Assembly (NCBI GenBank): GCA_040544425.1
Contig: JBEONO010000006.1
Coordinates: 62,001 to 126,000, forward strand
DNA length: 64,000 bases
Source: Solimicrobium sp040544425
GTDB taxonomy: Bacteria > Pseudomonadota > Gammaproteobacteria > Burkholderiales > Burkholderiaceae_D
Direction of reading: 5' to 3'
The notes under the pieces are model-generated. The model was not told where the DNA came from and did no database searches. It saw nothing but the letters and a program-made list of their open reading frames with translations. Shown here piece after piece: positions 26,086-34,460 of this stretch; position 1 is the first letter of the stretch, and each line of letters begins with the position of its first letter. Made by a program: the position numbers and the translations under genes.

Positions 26086-27309
26086 TCAAAGTGCGTCGCG
26101 TTCGACCGGGCAGGCCATGCAATGGCTGCCGCCGCGTCCGCGTCCTAATTCACTGCTGGGCATGGTAATCACCTCGACCCCGGCCTTGCGCAACAAGGTG
26201 TTGGTGTAGACGTTGCGGTCATAGGCCATCACCACACCAGGCGCGAGCGCGACCAGGTTGTTGCCATCGTCCCACTGCTCGCGTTGCGATTCGTAGGCGT
26301 CACCACCGGTGACCACCACGCGCAACTTCTTCAGTCCGAGCGCTTCGGCCACCACCGCCACCAGCGGACCGGCCTCGGTGCGCACATCGAGCGAGCCTTC
26401 GCGGCTGCCGGGTCTGAGCGAGTGCACCCGGACCTGGTCGATCACATCGGGAAAGACGGTGACCAGATCGATGTCGCAGAAGGTAAACACCGTGTCCATA
26501 TGCATCGCGCCGCGTGACTTGGGCAGTTGCACCGCCAGTACCTGTTTTGCAGCACCGGCTGCAAACAAACGGCGCGCCAGCTGACTGACGGCCTGCGGTG
26601 CGGTGCGTTCACCCATGCCGATCAGCACCACGCCATTGCCCAGTACCATCAGATCGCCGCCTTCCAGGGTTGCCAGGCCGTGATCGACATCGGGATCACC
26701 CCACCATTCGCGCACCTTGCCGGCAAACATGGGATGAAAGCGGTAGATCGCGGTGGTCAGCAAGGTTTCTTCACGGCGCGCTGGCCAGAACATCGGACAC
26801 AGCACCACGCCATCGTTGATCCAGCAAGTGCTGTCACGCGAGAACAGGGTGTTAGGCAAGGGTCGGAGCAGCAACTCGGACGGACTGGAAAACAGCGCCA
26901 GCAAGCCGGGTACTTCAAACGGCAGTTCGGCACGTGCCACGCCACCGATCAGGTGTTCAGCCAGTTTGGCCGGCGCCAGTTCCTCAAGCCACGGACGCAG
27001 CAGCGCAGCGGTTTCGACATCGACATAGTCCGCGCCGAGTTTGCGATCCAGCACCCAGGCGCGTGCCGTGGCATCGGTCACGGTGGTGGCCAGCAGATCA
27101 TGCAGTTCGAGTACCTCAACATCGCGTTCGGTCATGGCCGTGGTGTAAGCATCATGATCGTTACGCGCCTGGGAAACCCAGAGCACATCGTCGAACAACA
27201 GTGCGCCGCAATTGGCTGGCGTGAGCCGCCGTTGCGCCAGACCAGGCCGGCACACCAGCACTTTGCGCAGGCGACCGAGTTCCGAATAAATACCATTTGT
27301 CTTTGCCAT
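26086..27309 (-). CDS. arcA: arginine deiminase
   Basis: The protein is 407 residues with ADI signatures: YSELGRLRKVLVCRPGLAQRR, FDDVLWV, LFSRDSTCWIND, EGGDLMVLG, MHMDTVFTFCD and the catalytic Cys near the C-terminus in GRGRGGSHCMACP. It hydrolyses arginine to citrulline and ammonia, raising pH and starting ATP formation. It is the first gene of the arc operon, with GAGGTGA as ribosome-binding site, and is divergent from the N-ATPase across 241 bp. Confidence 0.96.
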   Translation of the reverse strand: MAKTNGIYSELGRLRKVLVCRPGLAQRRLTPANCGALLFDDVLWVSQARNDHDAYTTAMTERDVEVLELHDLLATTVTDATARAWVLDRKLGADYVDVETAALLRPWLEELAPAKLAEHLIGGVARAELPFEVPGLLALFSSPSELLLRPLPNTLFSRDSTCWINDGVVLCPMFWPARREETLLTTAIYRFHPMFAGKVREWWGDPDVDHGLATLEGGDLMVLGNGVVLIGMGERTAPQAVSQLARRLFAAGAAKQVLAVQLPKSRGAMHMDTVFTFCDIDLVTVFPDVIDQVRVHSLRPGSREGSLDVRTEAGPLVAVVAEALGLKKLRVVVTGGDAYESQREQWDDGNNLVALAPGVVMAYDRNVYTNTLLRKAGVEVITMPSSELGRGRGGSHCMACPVERDAL

Positions 27310-27438
27310 TTCATCACCTCAGGAAGATTTGAAAAGAACAAGTTATCGCCCACAATACAGCGGGTCTGAGCGTTACCGAACCAAGATTGAAGCCGTTTGC
27401 AATGCGATACAAATCGCGGAAATAAGCCTCACTAAAAC

Positions 27439-27480
27439 TTGTGTTGAATCAAATTGCCTGACGCCTTCCACCCGTATCCT
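27439..27480 (+). promoter_or_regulatory. candidate FNR/ANR box and -10 element ahead of atpD
   Basis: TTGTG-TTGA-ATCAA (27439-27452) matches the FNR consensus TTGAT-N4-ATCAA at 8 of 10 positions; the half read on the minus strand is a perfect TTGAT. TATCCT at 27475-27480 lies exactly where a -10 hexamer should be for an activator centred at -41.5, giving a start near 27487 and a leader of about 64 nt to atpD. It could also affect the divergent arcA promoter. No binding data are available. Confidence 0.45.
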
Positions 27481-27550
27481 CAGTGATCAAACGTTGCGAA
27501 CGAACCCGGTTCAGTCAGCGCCAGTATTCAAATTCCTGAGGAACATCAGC

Positions 27551-28984
27551 ATGAATCCAACCACCCCGCATTCCAATGTCGGCACGATCTTGGCGGTGCG
27601 CGGCAGCGTAGTGGATGTGCATTTCGACGCGCGTCTGCCGTCGATCAACACCCTGTTAAGAGTTGGCCAGGATGGAAAAATTGCGATCGAGGTGTGGGCC
27701 CAGCTTGATGCGCACAGCGTGCGTGGCATTGCTCTTACTCCGACTCAGGGCCTGGCGCGCGGCATGCCGGTGACCGATACCGGTGGCCCGCTGCTGGCAC
27801 CGGTGGGCAAGGCAATTCTGTCGCGCATGTTCGATGTGTTCGGCCGCGTTATCGATCAGGGTGCGCCGCTGGCGGATGTCAGCCTGCGCTCGGTGCACAG
27901 CCTGCCGCCGCCGTTGGTGCAACAGTCTACCGAATCAGAAATTTTTGAAACCGGCATCAAGGTCATCGATGTGCTGGTACCGCTGGAACGGGGTGGCAAG
28001 GCCGGTCTGTTCGGCGGTGCCGGGGTCGGCAAGACGGTGTTGCTGACTGAAATGATCCACAACATGGTTGGCCATCACAATGGCGTGAGCATATTTTGCG
28101 GGATCGGTGAACGCTGCCGCGAGGGCGAAGAACTGCACAGCGAGATGAAACAGGCTGGCGTGTTGCCGAATATGGTGATGGTGTTCGGACAGATGAATGA
28201 ACCGCCGGGCAGTCGCTTCCGGGTGGGCGATGTGGCGTTGACCATGGCGGAATATTTTCGGGATGATGAACATCGCGATGTCCTGCTCCTGATTGACAAT
28301 GTGTTTCGTTTTATCCAGGCCGGATCGGAAGTCTCCGGCCTGATGGGGCAGATGCCGTCGCGCATGGGTTACCAGCCCACCATGAGCACGGAACTGGCCG
28401 GTCTGGAAGAACGCATCGCCAACACTGCAAATGGTGCCATCACCTCGATTCAAGCGGTCTACGTGCCGGCCGACGATTTTACCGATCCGGCGGCGGTACA
28501 TATTTTTTCCCATCTGTCGGCATCGATTGTGCTGTCGCGTGAACGGGCCAGCGAAGGCCTGTTCCCGGCAATCGACCCCTTGCAGTCGAATTCAAAAATG
28601 GCGACCCCCGGCATTATCGGTGAACGGCACTATCTGCTGGCGCAAAAAATCCGGCAGACGCTGGCGCAATATGCCGAGCTCAAAGACATTATCGCCATGC
28701 TCGGTCTGGAGCAGCTCTCGCAGGATGATCGCAATGTCGTGGCGCGTGCCCGACGGCTGGAGCGGTTTCTGACTCAGCCTTTTTTCACCACCGAACAATT
28801 CAGCAACGTACCCGGCAAGGCCGTCAGCCTGAAAGACGCGCTGGACGGCTGCGAGCGCATCCTGAACGACGAATTCAAGGATGTCCCGGAAAGCGCGCTG
28901 TACATGATCGGTTCGATCGACGAAGCGCATCTCGAAAAACAACCGGAGAAGGATCAGCCTCATGCCGTCGCTCATGCATCTTAA
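27551..28984 (+). CDS. atpD: N-ATPase F1 subunit beta
   Basis: The protein is 477 residues. Walker A GGAGVGKTVLLTEM, catalytic GERCREGEELHSEM, Walker B DVLLLIDNVFRFIQAG, and GRMPSRMGYQPTMSTELA-type blocks identify F1 beta. Where standard beta subunits have AGVGERTRE this one has CGIGERCRE, a divergence fitting N-type ATPases. The frame is open upstream to 27329, but ATG 27551 with GAGGAAC upstream starts at the conserved N-terminal beta-barrel (VGTILAVRGSVVDVHF). First gene of the nine-gene operon; its end overlaps atpC. Confidence 0.96.
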   Translation: MNPTTPHSNVGTILAVRGSVVDVHFDARLPSINTLLRVGQDGKIAIEVWAQLDAHSVRGIALTPTQGLARGMPVTDTGGPLLAPVGKAILSRMFDVFGRVIDQGAPLADVSLRSVHSLPPPLVQQSTESEIFETGIKVIDVLVPLERGGKAGLFGGAGVGKTVLLTEMIHNMVGHHNGVSIFCGIGERCREGEELHSEMKQAGVLPNMVMVFGQMNEPPGSRFRVGDVALTMAEYFRDDEHRDVLLLIDNVFRFIQAGSEVSGLMGQMPSRMGYQPTMSTELAGLEERIANTANGAITSIQAVYVPADDFTDPAAVHIFSHLSASIVLSRERASEGLFPAIDPLQSNSKMATPGIIGERHYLLAQKIRQTLAQYAELKDIIAMLGLEQLSQDDRNVVARARRLERFLTQPFFTTEQFSNVPGKAVSLKDALDGCERILNDEFKDVPESALYMIGSIDEAHLEKQPEKDQPHAVAHAS

Positions 28985-29366
28985 GATCCTGCTGCCTTTT
29001 CAGATTTTCGCCGACCGCGCCGATGTCGCCGCCATCGAGGCGCACGGCACCAGCGGCTCTGTCGGTTTTTTGCCGCAGCGTCTGGACTGCGTGATGGCGC
29101 TGGCCGCCGGGGTACTGAACTACACGACCGGCAAGGGCGAAACCGTCTACGTGGCGGTTGATCGCGGTGTGCTGGTCAAGACCGGCAGCGAGGTACTGGT
29201 TTCGGTGCGCAACGCCATCGGCGGCGCCGATCTTGGCAATCTGCACGAGGCAGTCAGGCGCGAATTTTTAACCATCGACAGTCAGGAGCGCGACCGGCGC
29301 GTGGTGATGGCAAAGCTTGAGACCGGACTGTTGCGACGCATGGCGGAGTTCCCTCATGGCAGCTGA
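28962..29366 (+). CDS. atpC: N-ATPase F1 subunit epsilon
   Basis: This 134-residue protein has the epsilon beta-sandwich (HLKILLPFQIFADRADVAAIEAHGTSGSVGFLPQRLD) and a short C-terminal helical part rich in Arg/Glu. In N-ATPase operons this gene follows atpD at the 5' end, unlike the standard atp operon where it is last, and that is seen here. It overlaps atpD by 23 bp and atpQ by 11 bp. Confidence 0.93.
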   Translation: MPSLMHLKILLPFQIFADRADVAAIEAHGTSGSVGFLPQRLDCVMALAAGVLNYTTGKGETVYVAVDRGVLVKTGSEVLVSVRNAIGGADLGNLHEAVRREFLTIDSQERDRRVVMAKLETGLLRRMAEFPHGS

Positions 29367-29691
29367 CCAACCACCGGAATCCAATTTCAGCGAGCGCGTG
29401 CGGCAACAGGAGGCGCGCAAACTGGCAGCGCAGAAAAACACCGTGCATGGCATCTGGTTTGGTCTGGGCATGGTGGGATTGGTCGGGTGGTCGGTGGTGG
29501 TGCCAACGCTGGCCGGTGCGGCGTTGGGAATGTGGATCGACGACCATTATCCGGGCAGCCATTCCTGGACACTGGCCTTGCTGGTCGCTGGCCTGGTTCT
29601 GGGTTGCGCGAATGCCTGGCACTGGGTGAGCAAGGAAAATACCGCCATCAGCAAAAATCACACTGAACAGATCGGAGAACAAGATGAATGA
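29356..29691 (+). CDS. atpQ: N-ATPase membrane subunit AtpQ (AtpI/AtpZ-like)
   Basis: The protein is 111 residues. A charged N-terminus (about 1-38) is followed by two membrane helices: about 42-70 (HGIWFGLGMVGLVGWSVVVP) and about 82-103 (LALLVAGLVLGCANAW). This AtpI-like two-helix protein is specific to the N-ATPase operon position between epsilon and AtpR. Roles in c-ring assembly or magnesium handling are proposed for AtpI-type proteins. The ATG overlaps atpC; an upstream in-frame start is less likely. Confidence 0.88.
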   Translation: MAADQPPESNFSERVRQQEARKLAAQKNTVHGIWFGLGMVGLVGWSVVVPTLAGAALGMWIDDHYPGSHSWTLALLVAGLVLGCANAWHWVSKENTAISKNHTEQIGEQDE

Positions 29692-29998
29692 ACTGTTTGC
29701 ACTGGGCGCGGTAACGGTTGCCGGACTTATTCTGGGCGCGCTGTTTTTTGGCGGGCTGTGGTGGACGACCAATCGGGGTTTACGCTCCGATCAGCCAGCG
29801 CTGTGGTTTATGGGCAGTTTGCTGGGACGGACCGGCGCGCTGCTGGTCAGTCTGTATTACCTGTGCGACGGCGACTGGCGGCGTCTGATGGCCTGTCTGA
29901 TCGGGTTTACGATTGCGCGCGTGATCGTGCTGCGGGTTTTGCCAACCGCGTTGCCAACTGCCCTGCCATCGGCCCCGTTAGCTGAAAGCCAACCATGA
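29684..29998 (+). CDS. atpR: N-ATPase membrane subunit AtpR
   Basis: The protein is 104 residues with three predicted membrane helices: GAVTVAGLILGALFFGGLWW, ALWFMGSLLGRTGALLVSLYYL and LMACLIGFTIARVIVLRVL. Arginines within the second and third helices (GRTG, ARVIVLR) are characteristic of AtpR, which has been suggested to interact with the carboxylates of the c ring. The C-terminus carries two tandem LPTA units and then a longer Pro-rich tail. It overlaps atpQ by 8 bp and atpB by 4 bp. Confidence 0.88.
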   Translation: MNELFALGAVTVAGLILGALFFGGLWWTTNRGLRSDQPALWFMGSLLGRTGALLVSLYYLCDGDWRRLMACLIGFTIARVIVLRVLPTALPTALPSAPLAESQP

Positions 29999-30702
29999 AC
30001 CTGAGCTCCGATCAGCTGATTCTGTGGCAGTTCGGCTATCTTCATCTGAACCAGACCATCGTCACGACCTGGGCGCTGATGCTGGTCATGACCGTTGCCG
30101 CAATGCTGGTCACGCGCAAGCTGGCGACGGATGGACCAGTCTCAGGCTGGCAGTGCGCGCTGGAAATCATCGTGCTGGGCGTGGCAAAGCAAATCGAGGA
30201 AGTCGGCTTGCCGGACCCGAAGAAATACATCGGCTTTTTGGGCACGCTGTTTCTGTTTATTGCCACCGCCAGCCTCTGCACCATATTCCCCGCTTACACA
30301 CCGCCTACCGGTTCGCTCTCCACTACCACGGCGCTGGCTTTATGTGTCTTCGTCGCCATTCCGCTGTTCGGGATTGCGCAGCAGGGTTTGCGCGCCTATT
30401 TAAACTCGTATCTGGAACCAACCGTCATCATGCTGCCGTTCAATATCATCAGCGAAGTGTCGCGCACGCTGGCGCTGGCGGTGCGCCTGTTCGGCAATAT
30501 GATGAGTGGCAGCATGATCATCGCGATCCTGCTGACCATCACCCCGTTCCTGTTTCCGCTCGCAATGACGCTGCTCGGTCTGCTGACCGGCATGGTACAG
30601 GCTTACATTTTCAGCATTCTGGCCACCGTCTATATCGCCGCCGCCGTGCAGGTCCGCACGCCACCCCCTTCCATTTCAACTGACAGGAACCCCCATGGAT
30701 AG
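29995..30702 (+). CDS. atpB: N-ATPase F0 subunit a
   Basis: The 235-residue protein has five to six membrane helices. The essential arginine region EVSRTLALAVRLFGNMMSGSMI is present, followed by GMVQAYIFSILATVYIAAA, the usual final helix of subunit a. It forms the ion half-channels with the c ring. It overlaps atpR at its start and atpE at its end. Confidence 0.94.
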   Translation: MNLSSDQLILWQFGYLHLNQTIVTTWALMLVMTVAAMLVTRKLATDGPVSGWQCALEIIVLGVAKQIEEVGLPDPKKYIGFLGTLFLFIATASLCTIFPAYTPPTGSLSTTTALALCVFVAIPLFGIAQQGLRAYLNSYLEPTVIMLPFNIISEVSRTLALAVRLFGNMMSGSMIIAILLTITPFLFPLAMTLLGLLTGMVQAYIFSILATVYIAAAVQVRTPPPSISTDRNPHG

Positions 30703-30976
30703 CATGACCCTTATCGCAATCGTTTCAATTTTTACCGCAGGCTTTACCATCGCCATCGGGGTGATCGGCCCGGCACTCGGTGAAGGCCGGGCAGTGGCGA
30801 CCGCGCTCACTTCGCTGGCCCAGCAACCGGATGCTTCGGCCACCATCACGCGCACCCTGTTCGTCGGCCTGGCGATGATCGAATCGACCGCCATCTATTG
30901 TTTTGTGGTGTCGATGATTCTGATTTTTGCCAATCCGTTCTGGAACCATGCAATCAGCCTGGTTCACGGGAAATAA
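30695..30976 (+). CDS. atpE: N-ATPase F0 subunit c with two carboxylates
   Basis: The 93-residue protein is a two-helix hairpin. Helix 1 contains IGVIGPALGEGRAVATAL with a carboxylate at Glu30. Helix 2 contains GLAMIESTAIYCFVVSM with Glu63-Ser64-Thr65 and Tyr68. The EST...Y pattern equals the sodium-coordination set of known Na+ c rings, and a second Glu in helix 1 is the N-ATPase hallmark. N-type rings have been discussed as both Na+ and H+ carriers, so specificity stays open. Confidence 0.94.
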   Translation: MDSMTLIAIVSIFTAGFTIAIGVIGPALGEGRAVATALTSLAQQPDASATITRTLFVGLAMIESTAIYCFVVSMILIFANPFWNHAISLVHGK

Positions 30977-30979
30977 GCC

Positions 30980-31777
30980 ATGTTAATCGACTGGTTTACC
31001 GTGATCGCGCAGATCGCCAATTTTTTAATTCTGGTCTGGTTGATGCAGCGCTATCTGTACCATCCCATCCTGACCGCGATTGATGCACGCGAAAAACGCA
31101 TTGCGACCGAGCTGGGGGATGCCGACCTGAAGGCCAAGGATGCCGCCCGGGAGCGCGACCTGTTTCAACAGAAGAACCAGCAGTTCGAGCAGGAGCGCAA
31201 TACCTTGATGAAGGCGGCACATGACCGGGCCGACGCGGAACAGCAAACCCTGCTGGAGGCAGCACGCCAGACTGCCGCAGCCCTGCTCGCCCAACACAAC
31301 GCGGCCATGCTGACAGCGCGCAAAACCCTGGAACAGGGTCTGGCAACGGCGATTCAGCAGGAAGCGTTTGCGATCGCCCGTCAGACCCTGTCTGGCCTGG
31401 CCAATGTCGATCTCGAAACCCAGATCAGCCAGGCATTTATTCAACGTCTGACCGACCTTGATGCGCAATCAAAAGCAGCCCTGCTTGCCGCCATCCGGCT
31501 GGCCCCGCAGTCGGTCGAGCTGCGCAGTGCCTTTGCGCTGGCGCAACCGGAGCGGGACAACATCAGCCGGGCATTAAAGCTGCTGAGCGGCACCGAGCTG
31601 TCGCTCAAATTTACGGTATCCAGTGATCTGGGTTGCGGCATTGAACTCTGTGCCAACGGCCAGAAACTGGCCTGGAGCATCGCCGATTATCTCGACTCGC
31701 TGGATACTCATGTCAATGCCGTGCTGGATTCGGTGAGCAGTGATCCGGGCCCGGTAGCTGGACAGGCCAAGCCATGA
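30980..31777 (+). CDS. atpF: N-ATPase F0 subunit b, long form with delta-like C-terminus
   Basis: The protein is 265 residues, much longer than a standard b subunit (about 156). An N-terminal membrane helix (DWFTVIAQIANFLILVWLM) is followed by a long charged stalk coiled coil (about 30-150). The C-terminal region (about 175-245) ends in LKFTVSSDLGCGIELCANGQKLAWS, like the C-terminus of delta. The operon has no separate atpH, so this tail probably replaces delta. It overlaps atpA by 4 bp. Confidence 0.93.
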   Translation: MLIDWFTVIAQIANFLILVWLMQRYLYHPILTAIDAREKRIATELGDADLKAKDAARERDLFQQKNQQFEQERNTLMKAAHDRADAEQQTLLEAARQTAAALLAQHNAAMLTARKTLEQGLATAIQQEAFAIARQTLSGLANVDLETQISQAFIQRLTDLDAQSKAALLAAIRLAPQSVELRSAFALAQPERDNISRALKLLSGTELSLKFTVSSDLGCGIELCANGQKLAWSIADYLDSLDTHVNAVLDSVSSDPGPVAGQAKP

Positions 31778-33306
31778 GTGACCCGTCCCTGCTGGAGCTT
31801 GGACTGCAAAGACTGGCGATGGTGACCAAGGCCAGAGCGAATTATGTCGCGCCGTTTCAGGCCCGCGAGGTGGGCAACATCGCATCGGTGTCGACCGGCA
31901 TTGCCATCGTCACCGGATTGCCCAGTGTCGGCTTTGACGAGCTGATTGCTTTTCCCGGCGGCTTGTTTGGGATCGCCTTCAACCTTGATGCCACCGAAAT
32001 CGGCGTGGTATTGCTGGGCGATTACAGCACGCTGCAGGCCGGCGATGAAGTCCGGCGCACCGGTCGGGTGATGGATATTGGCGTGGGCGACGCTTTGCTG
32101 GGCCGGGTGATCGATCCGCTCGGACGTCCGCTGGACGGTCTGGGAATCGTGGCGACCACACAGCGACTGCCGATTGAACGCGAAGCCAAAGCGATTATGG
32201 ACCGCGCCCCGGTGAGCGTGCCTTTGCAGAGCGGCATCAAGGTGATCGACGCGCTGGTGCCAATCGGCCGCGGCCAGCGCGAACTGATACTGGGTGACCG
32301 CAAAACCGGCAAGACCTCGATTGCGCTCGACACGATTCTCAACCAGCGCGAGCACAATGTATTGTGCATCTATTGCGCAATCGGGCAACGCGCCTCGGCA
32401 GTTGCCAAGGTGGTGGCCGACCTGCGCAGTCATGGCGCGCTCGACTATACGGTCGTCATGGTCAGCGAAGGCAACAGCGCGCCGGGGCTGACCTATATTG
32501 CCCCCTATGCCGCCACCAGTATTGCCGAACACTTCATGGAGTCTGGACGTGACGTGCTGATTGTGTATGACGATCTTACCCAGCATGCGCGCGCCTATCG
32601 CGAGTTGTCGCTGCTGTTGCGCCGTCCACCCGGCCGGGAAGCATTTCCCGGTGACGTGTTTTACATTCACTCGCGCCTGCTTGAACGTGCCACGCATTTG
32701 AGCCAGAAATTGGGCGGCGGATCGCTCACCGCCCTGCCGATCATCGAAACCGAAGCCGAGGATATTTCCGCCTACATTCCAACCAATCTGATCTCGATCA
32801 CCGACGGGCAACTATACCTGTCGCCCAACCTGTTCGAGCTTGGCATACTGCCGGCCGTCGACGTGGCGAAGTCGGTCTCGCGGGTCGGGGGCAAGGCGCA
32901 ACTCGGCACGTATCGCTCGGTGGTCGGCACGCTGAAACTCGATTATGCGCAATTTGAAGAACTGGAAAGTTTCGCCCGATTCGGAACGCGTCTCGATGCG
33001 GCCTCCAAAAAGACCATCAATCACGGTCTGCGCATCCGTGCTTACCTCAAGCAGCCACTATTTTCGCCACTGACCACCTCGGCCCAGATTTGCGTTTTGC
33101 TGGCCTTGACCAGTGGCCTGTACGATGCGATTCCCCTTGAAAAAATCGCCGCTGCCGAAGCCGCGCTGCGCACCGCGACCAGCCTGATCCCACCAGAAGT
33201 GCAGCAGCGCCTGATCACAGCAGCCACGCTCAGTGAAGCGGACCGCGCAATCCTGCTGAAGATTGTCCAGACTGCGCTCGCTGCTTTTGTGCCGGTCAAA
33301 AAATGA
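31774..33306 (+). CDS. atpA: N-ATPase F1 subunit alpha
   Basis: The 510-residue protein has the alpha-type P-loop GDRKTGKTSIALDT, CIYCAIGQRASAVAKVV, VLIVYDDLTQHARAYRELSLLLRRPPGREAFPGDVFYIHSRLLERA and SITDGQLYLSPNLFELGILPAVDVAKSVSRVGG. All are standard for F1 alpha. It overlaps atpF and atpG by 4 bp each, showing tight translational coupling. Confidence 0.96.
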   Translation: MSDPSLLELGLQRLAMVTKARANYVAPFQAREVGNIASVSTGIAIVTGLPSVGFDELIAFPGGLFGIAFNLDATEIGVVLLGDYSTLQAGDEVRRTGRVMDIGVGDALLGRVIDPLGRPLDGLGIVATTQRLPIEREAKAIMDRAPVSVPLQSGIKVIDALVPIGRGQRELILGDRKTGKTSIALDTILNQREHNVLCIYCAIGQRASAVAKVVADLRSHGALDYTVVMVSEGNSAPGLTYIAPYAATSIAEHFMESGRDVLIVYDDLTQHARAYRELSLLLRRPPGREAFPGDVFYIHSRLLERATHLSQKLGGGSLTALPIIETEAEDISAYIPTNLISITDGQLYLSPNLFELGILPAVDVAKSVSRVGGKAQLGTYRSVVGTLKLDYAQFEELESFARFGTRLDAASKKTINHGLRIRAYLKQPLFSPLTTSAQICVLLALTSGLYDAIPLEKIAAAEAALRTATSLIPPEVQQRLITAATLSEADRAILLKIVQTALAAFVPVKK

Positions 33307-34190
33307 GTGATACCTCCGCCATCCTGCGTGCAAAAATCGACAGCGCTGAAAAACTGAAATCAGTGGTGCGCACGATGAAGGCGATGGCTGCGTCCAGTAT
33401 CGGCTCCTATGAAAACGCGGTGCTGGCGCTGCTTGACTACGAGCGCACCGTCACCCTGGGATTGACCGCCTGCCTGCGGCACCAGCCAGTCAAGCCGGTG
33501 TCAGCCATTCGGCAAAACAGAAATAAACCTGTGGGCGCAATCGTGTTTGGTTCCGACCAGGGGCTGGTCGGACAATTCAATGAAGCCATGACGGCCTTTG
33601 TCATTGACACCCTGGACAAACTGCCTGGCACAAAAAAACTCTGGGTGGTGGGCGAACGGCTGTTTGCGCGGCTGGCGGAAACCCAGCCCGATCTGGTCGG
33701 TCCGTATCAGGTGCCGGGCTCGGTGTCGGCGATTTCGCAACTGGTGGGCCAAATTCAAATCGACTGTGAGACATATCGTACGAACAATGAGTTTTCGCTG
33801 GTCTACCTGTTTCACAACCAACCGCAGGCCGGTGCGCAATATCAACCGGTATGTCAGCAATTACTGCCACTGGATGCGCCCTGGCAGCGCGCGCTGGCCA
33901 GCGCACCATGGCCCACCCATGCCTTGCCCGAACCGATTGGAGACAACGAAACACTGTTGAGCGATCTGGTCCGGGAATATCTGTTTATTTCAATTTATCA
34001 GGCCTGCGCGGAATCATTGGCCAGCGAAAACGCGAGTCGTCTGGCTGCCATGCAAAGGGCAGAAAAAAATATCGATAACTTATCCGCGCAGCTTCAGCAG
34101 ACGTTTTCCCGATTGCGGCAAAACGCGATCGATGAGGAGTTGTTTGATGTGATTGCAGGCTTTAACGCATTGACTGGTTTCAAGGATTAA
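33303..34190 (+). CDS. atpG: N-ATPase F1 subunit gamma
   Basis: The 295-residue protein has the gamma N-terminal helix (ILRAKIDSAEKLKSVVRTMKAMAASSI), the central Rossmann-like part (GAIVFGSDQGLVGQFNEAM) and the C-terminal helix (ESLASENASRLAAMQRAEKNIDNLSAQLQQTFSRLRQNAIDEELFDVIAGF, read in parts). It is the last gene of atpDCQRBEFAG. No intrinsic terminator is obvious after it. Confidence 0.92.
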   Translation: MSDTSAILRAKIDSAEKLKSVVRTMKAMAASSIGSYENAVLALLDYERTVTLGLTACLRHQPVKPVSAIRQNRNKPVGAIVFGSDQGLVGQFNEAMTAFVIDTLDKLPGTKKLWVVGERLFARLAETQPDLVGPYQVPGSVSAISQLVGQIQIDCETYRTNNEFSLVYLFHNQPQAGAQYQPVCQQLLPLDAPWQRALASAPWPTHALPEPIGDNETLLSDLVREYLFISIYQACAESLASENASRLAAMQRAEKNIDNLSAQLQQTFSRLRQNAIDEELFDVIAGFNALTGFKD

Positions 34191-34460
34191 GTATTACGTA
34201 CCGACGACGCTGTCCGGATTGAACGAGGCGTGCGCAGCGAAGTGTTAAATTGAAAACCTTTGGAAATTTAATATTTGACCATTTCCAAACCCGGTCTATC
34301 CTGAACAGTGGCGAGACGCGAACAGCATTGCTTTAAAAATAATCTTGCTGCTATTTTCTGACCAATACTGTAACGGAACTGATATGACCACCCAGACAGC
34401 AACAAGACTTCCAGCGAATCCCGATTAAGCGAACAATTCATCATCGCAGCGATCGAGCGG

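Noticed and set aside
34259..34289. TTTGGAAAT / ATTTCCAAA inverted repeat after atpG
   Set aside because: AT-rich 9-bp stem without a T-tract; too weak to call a terminator.
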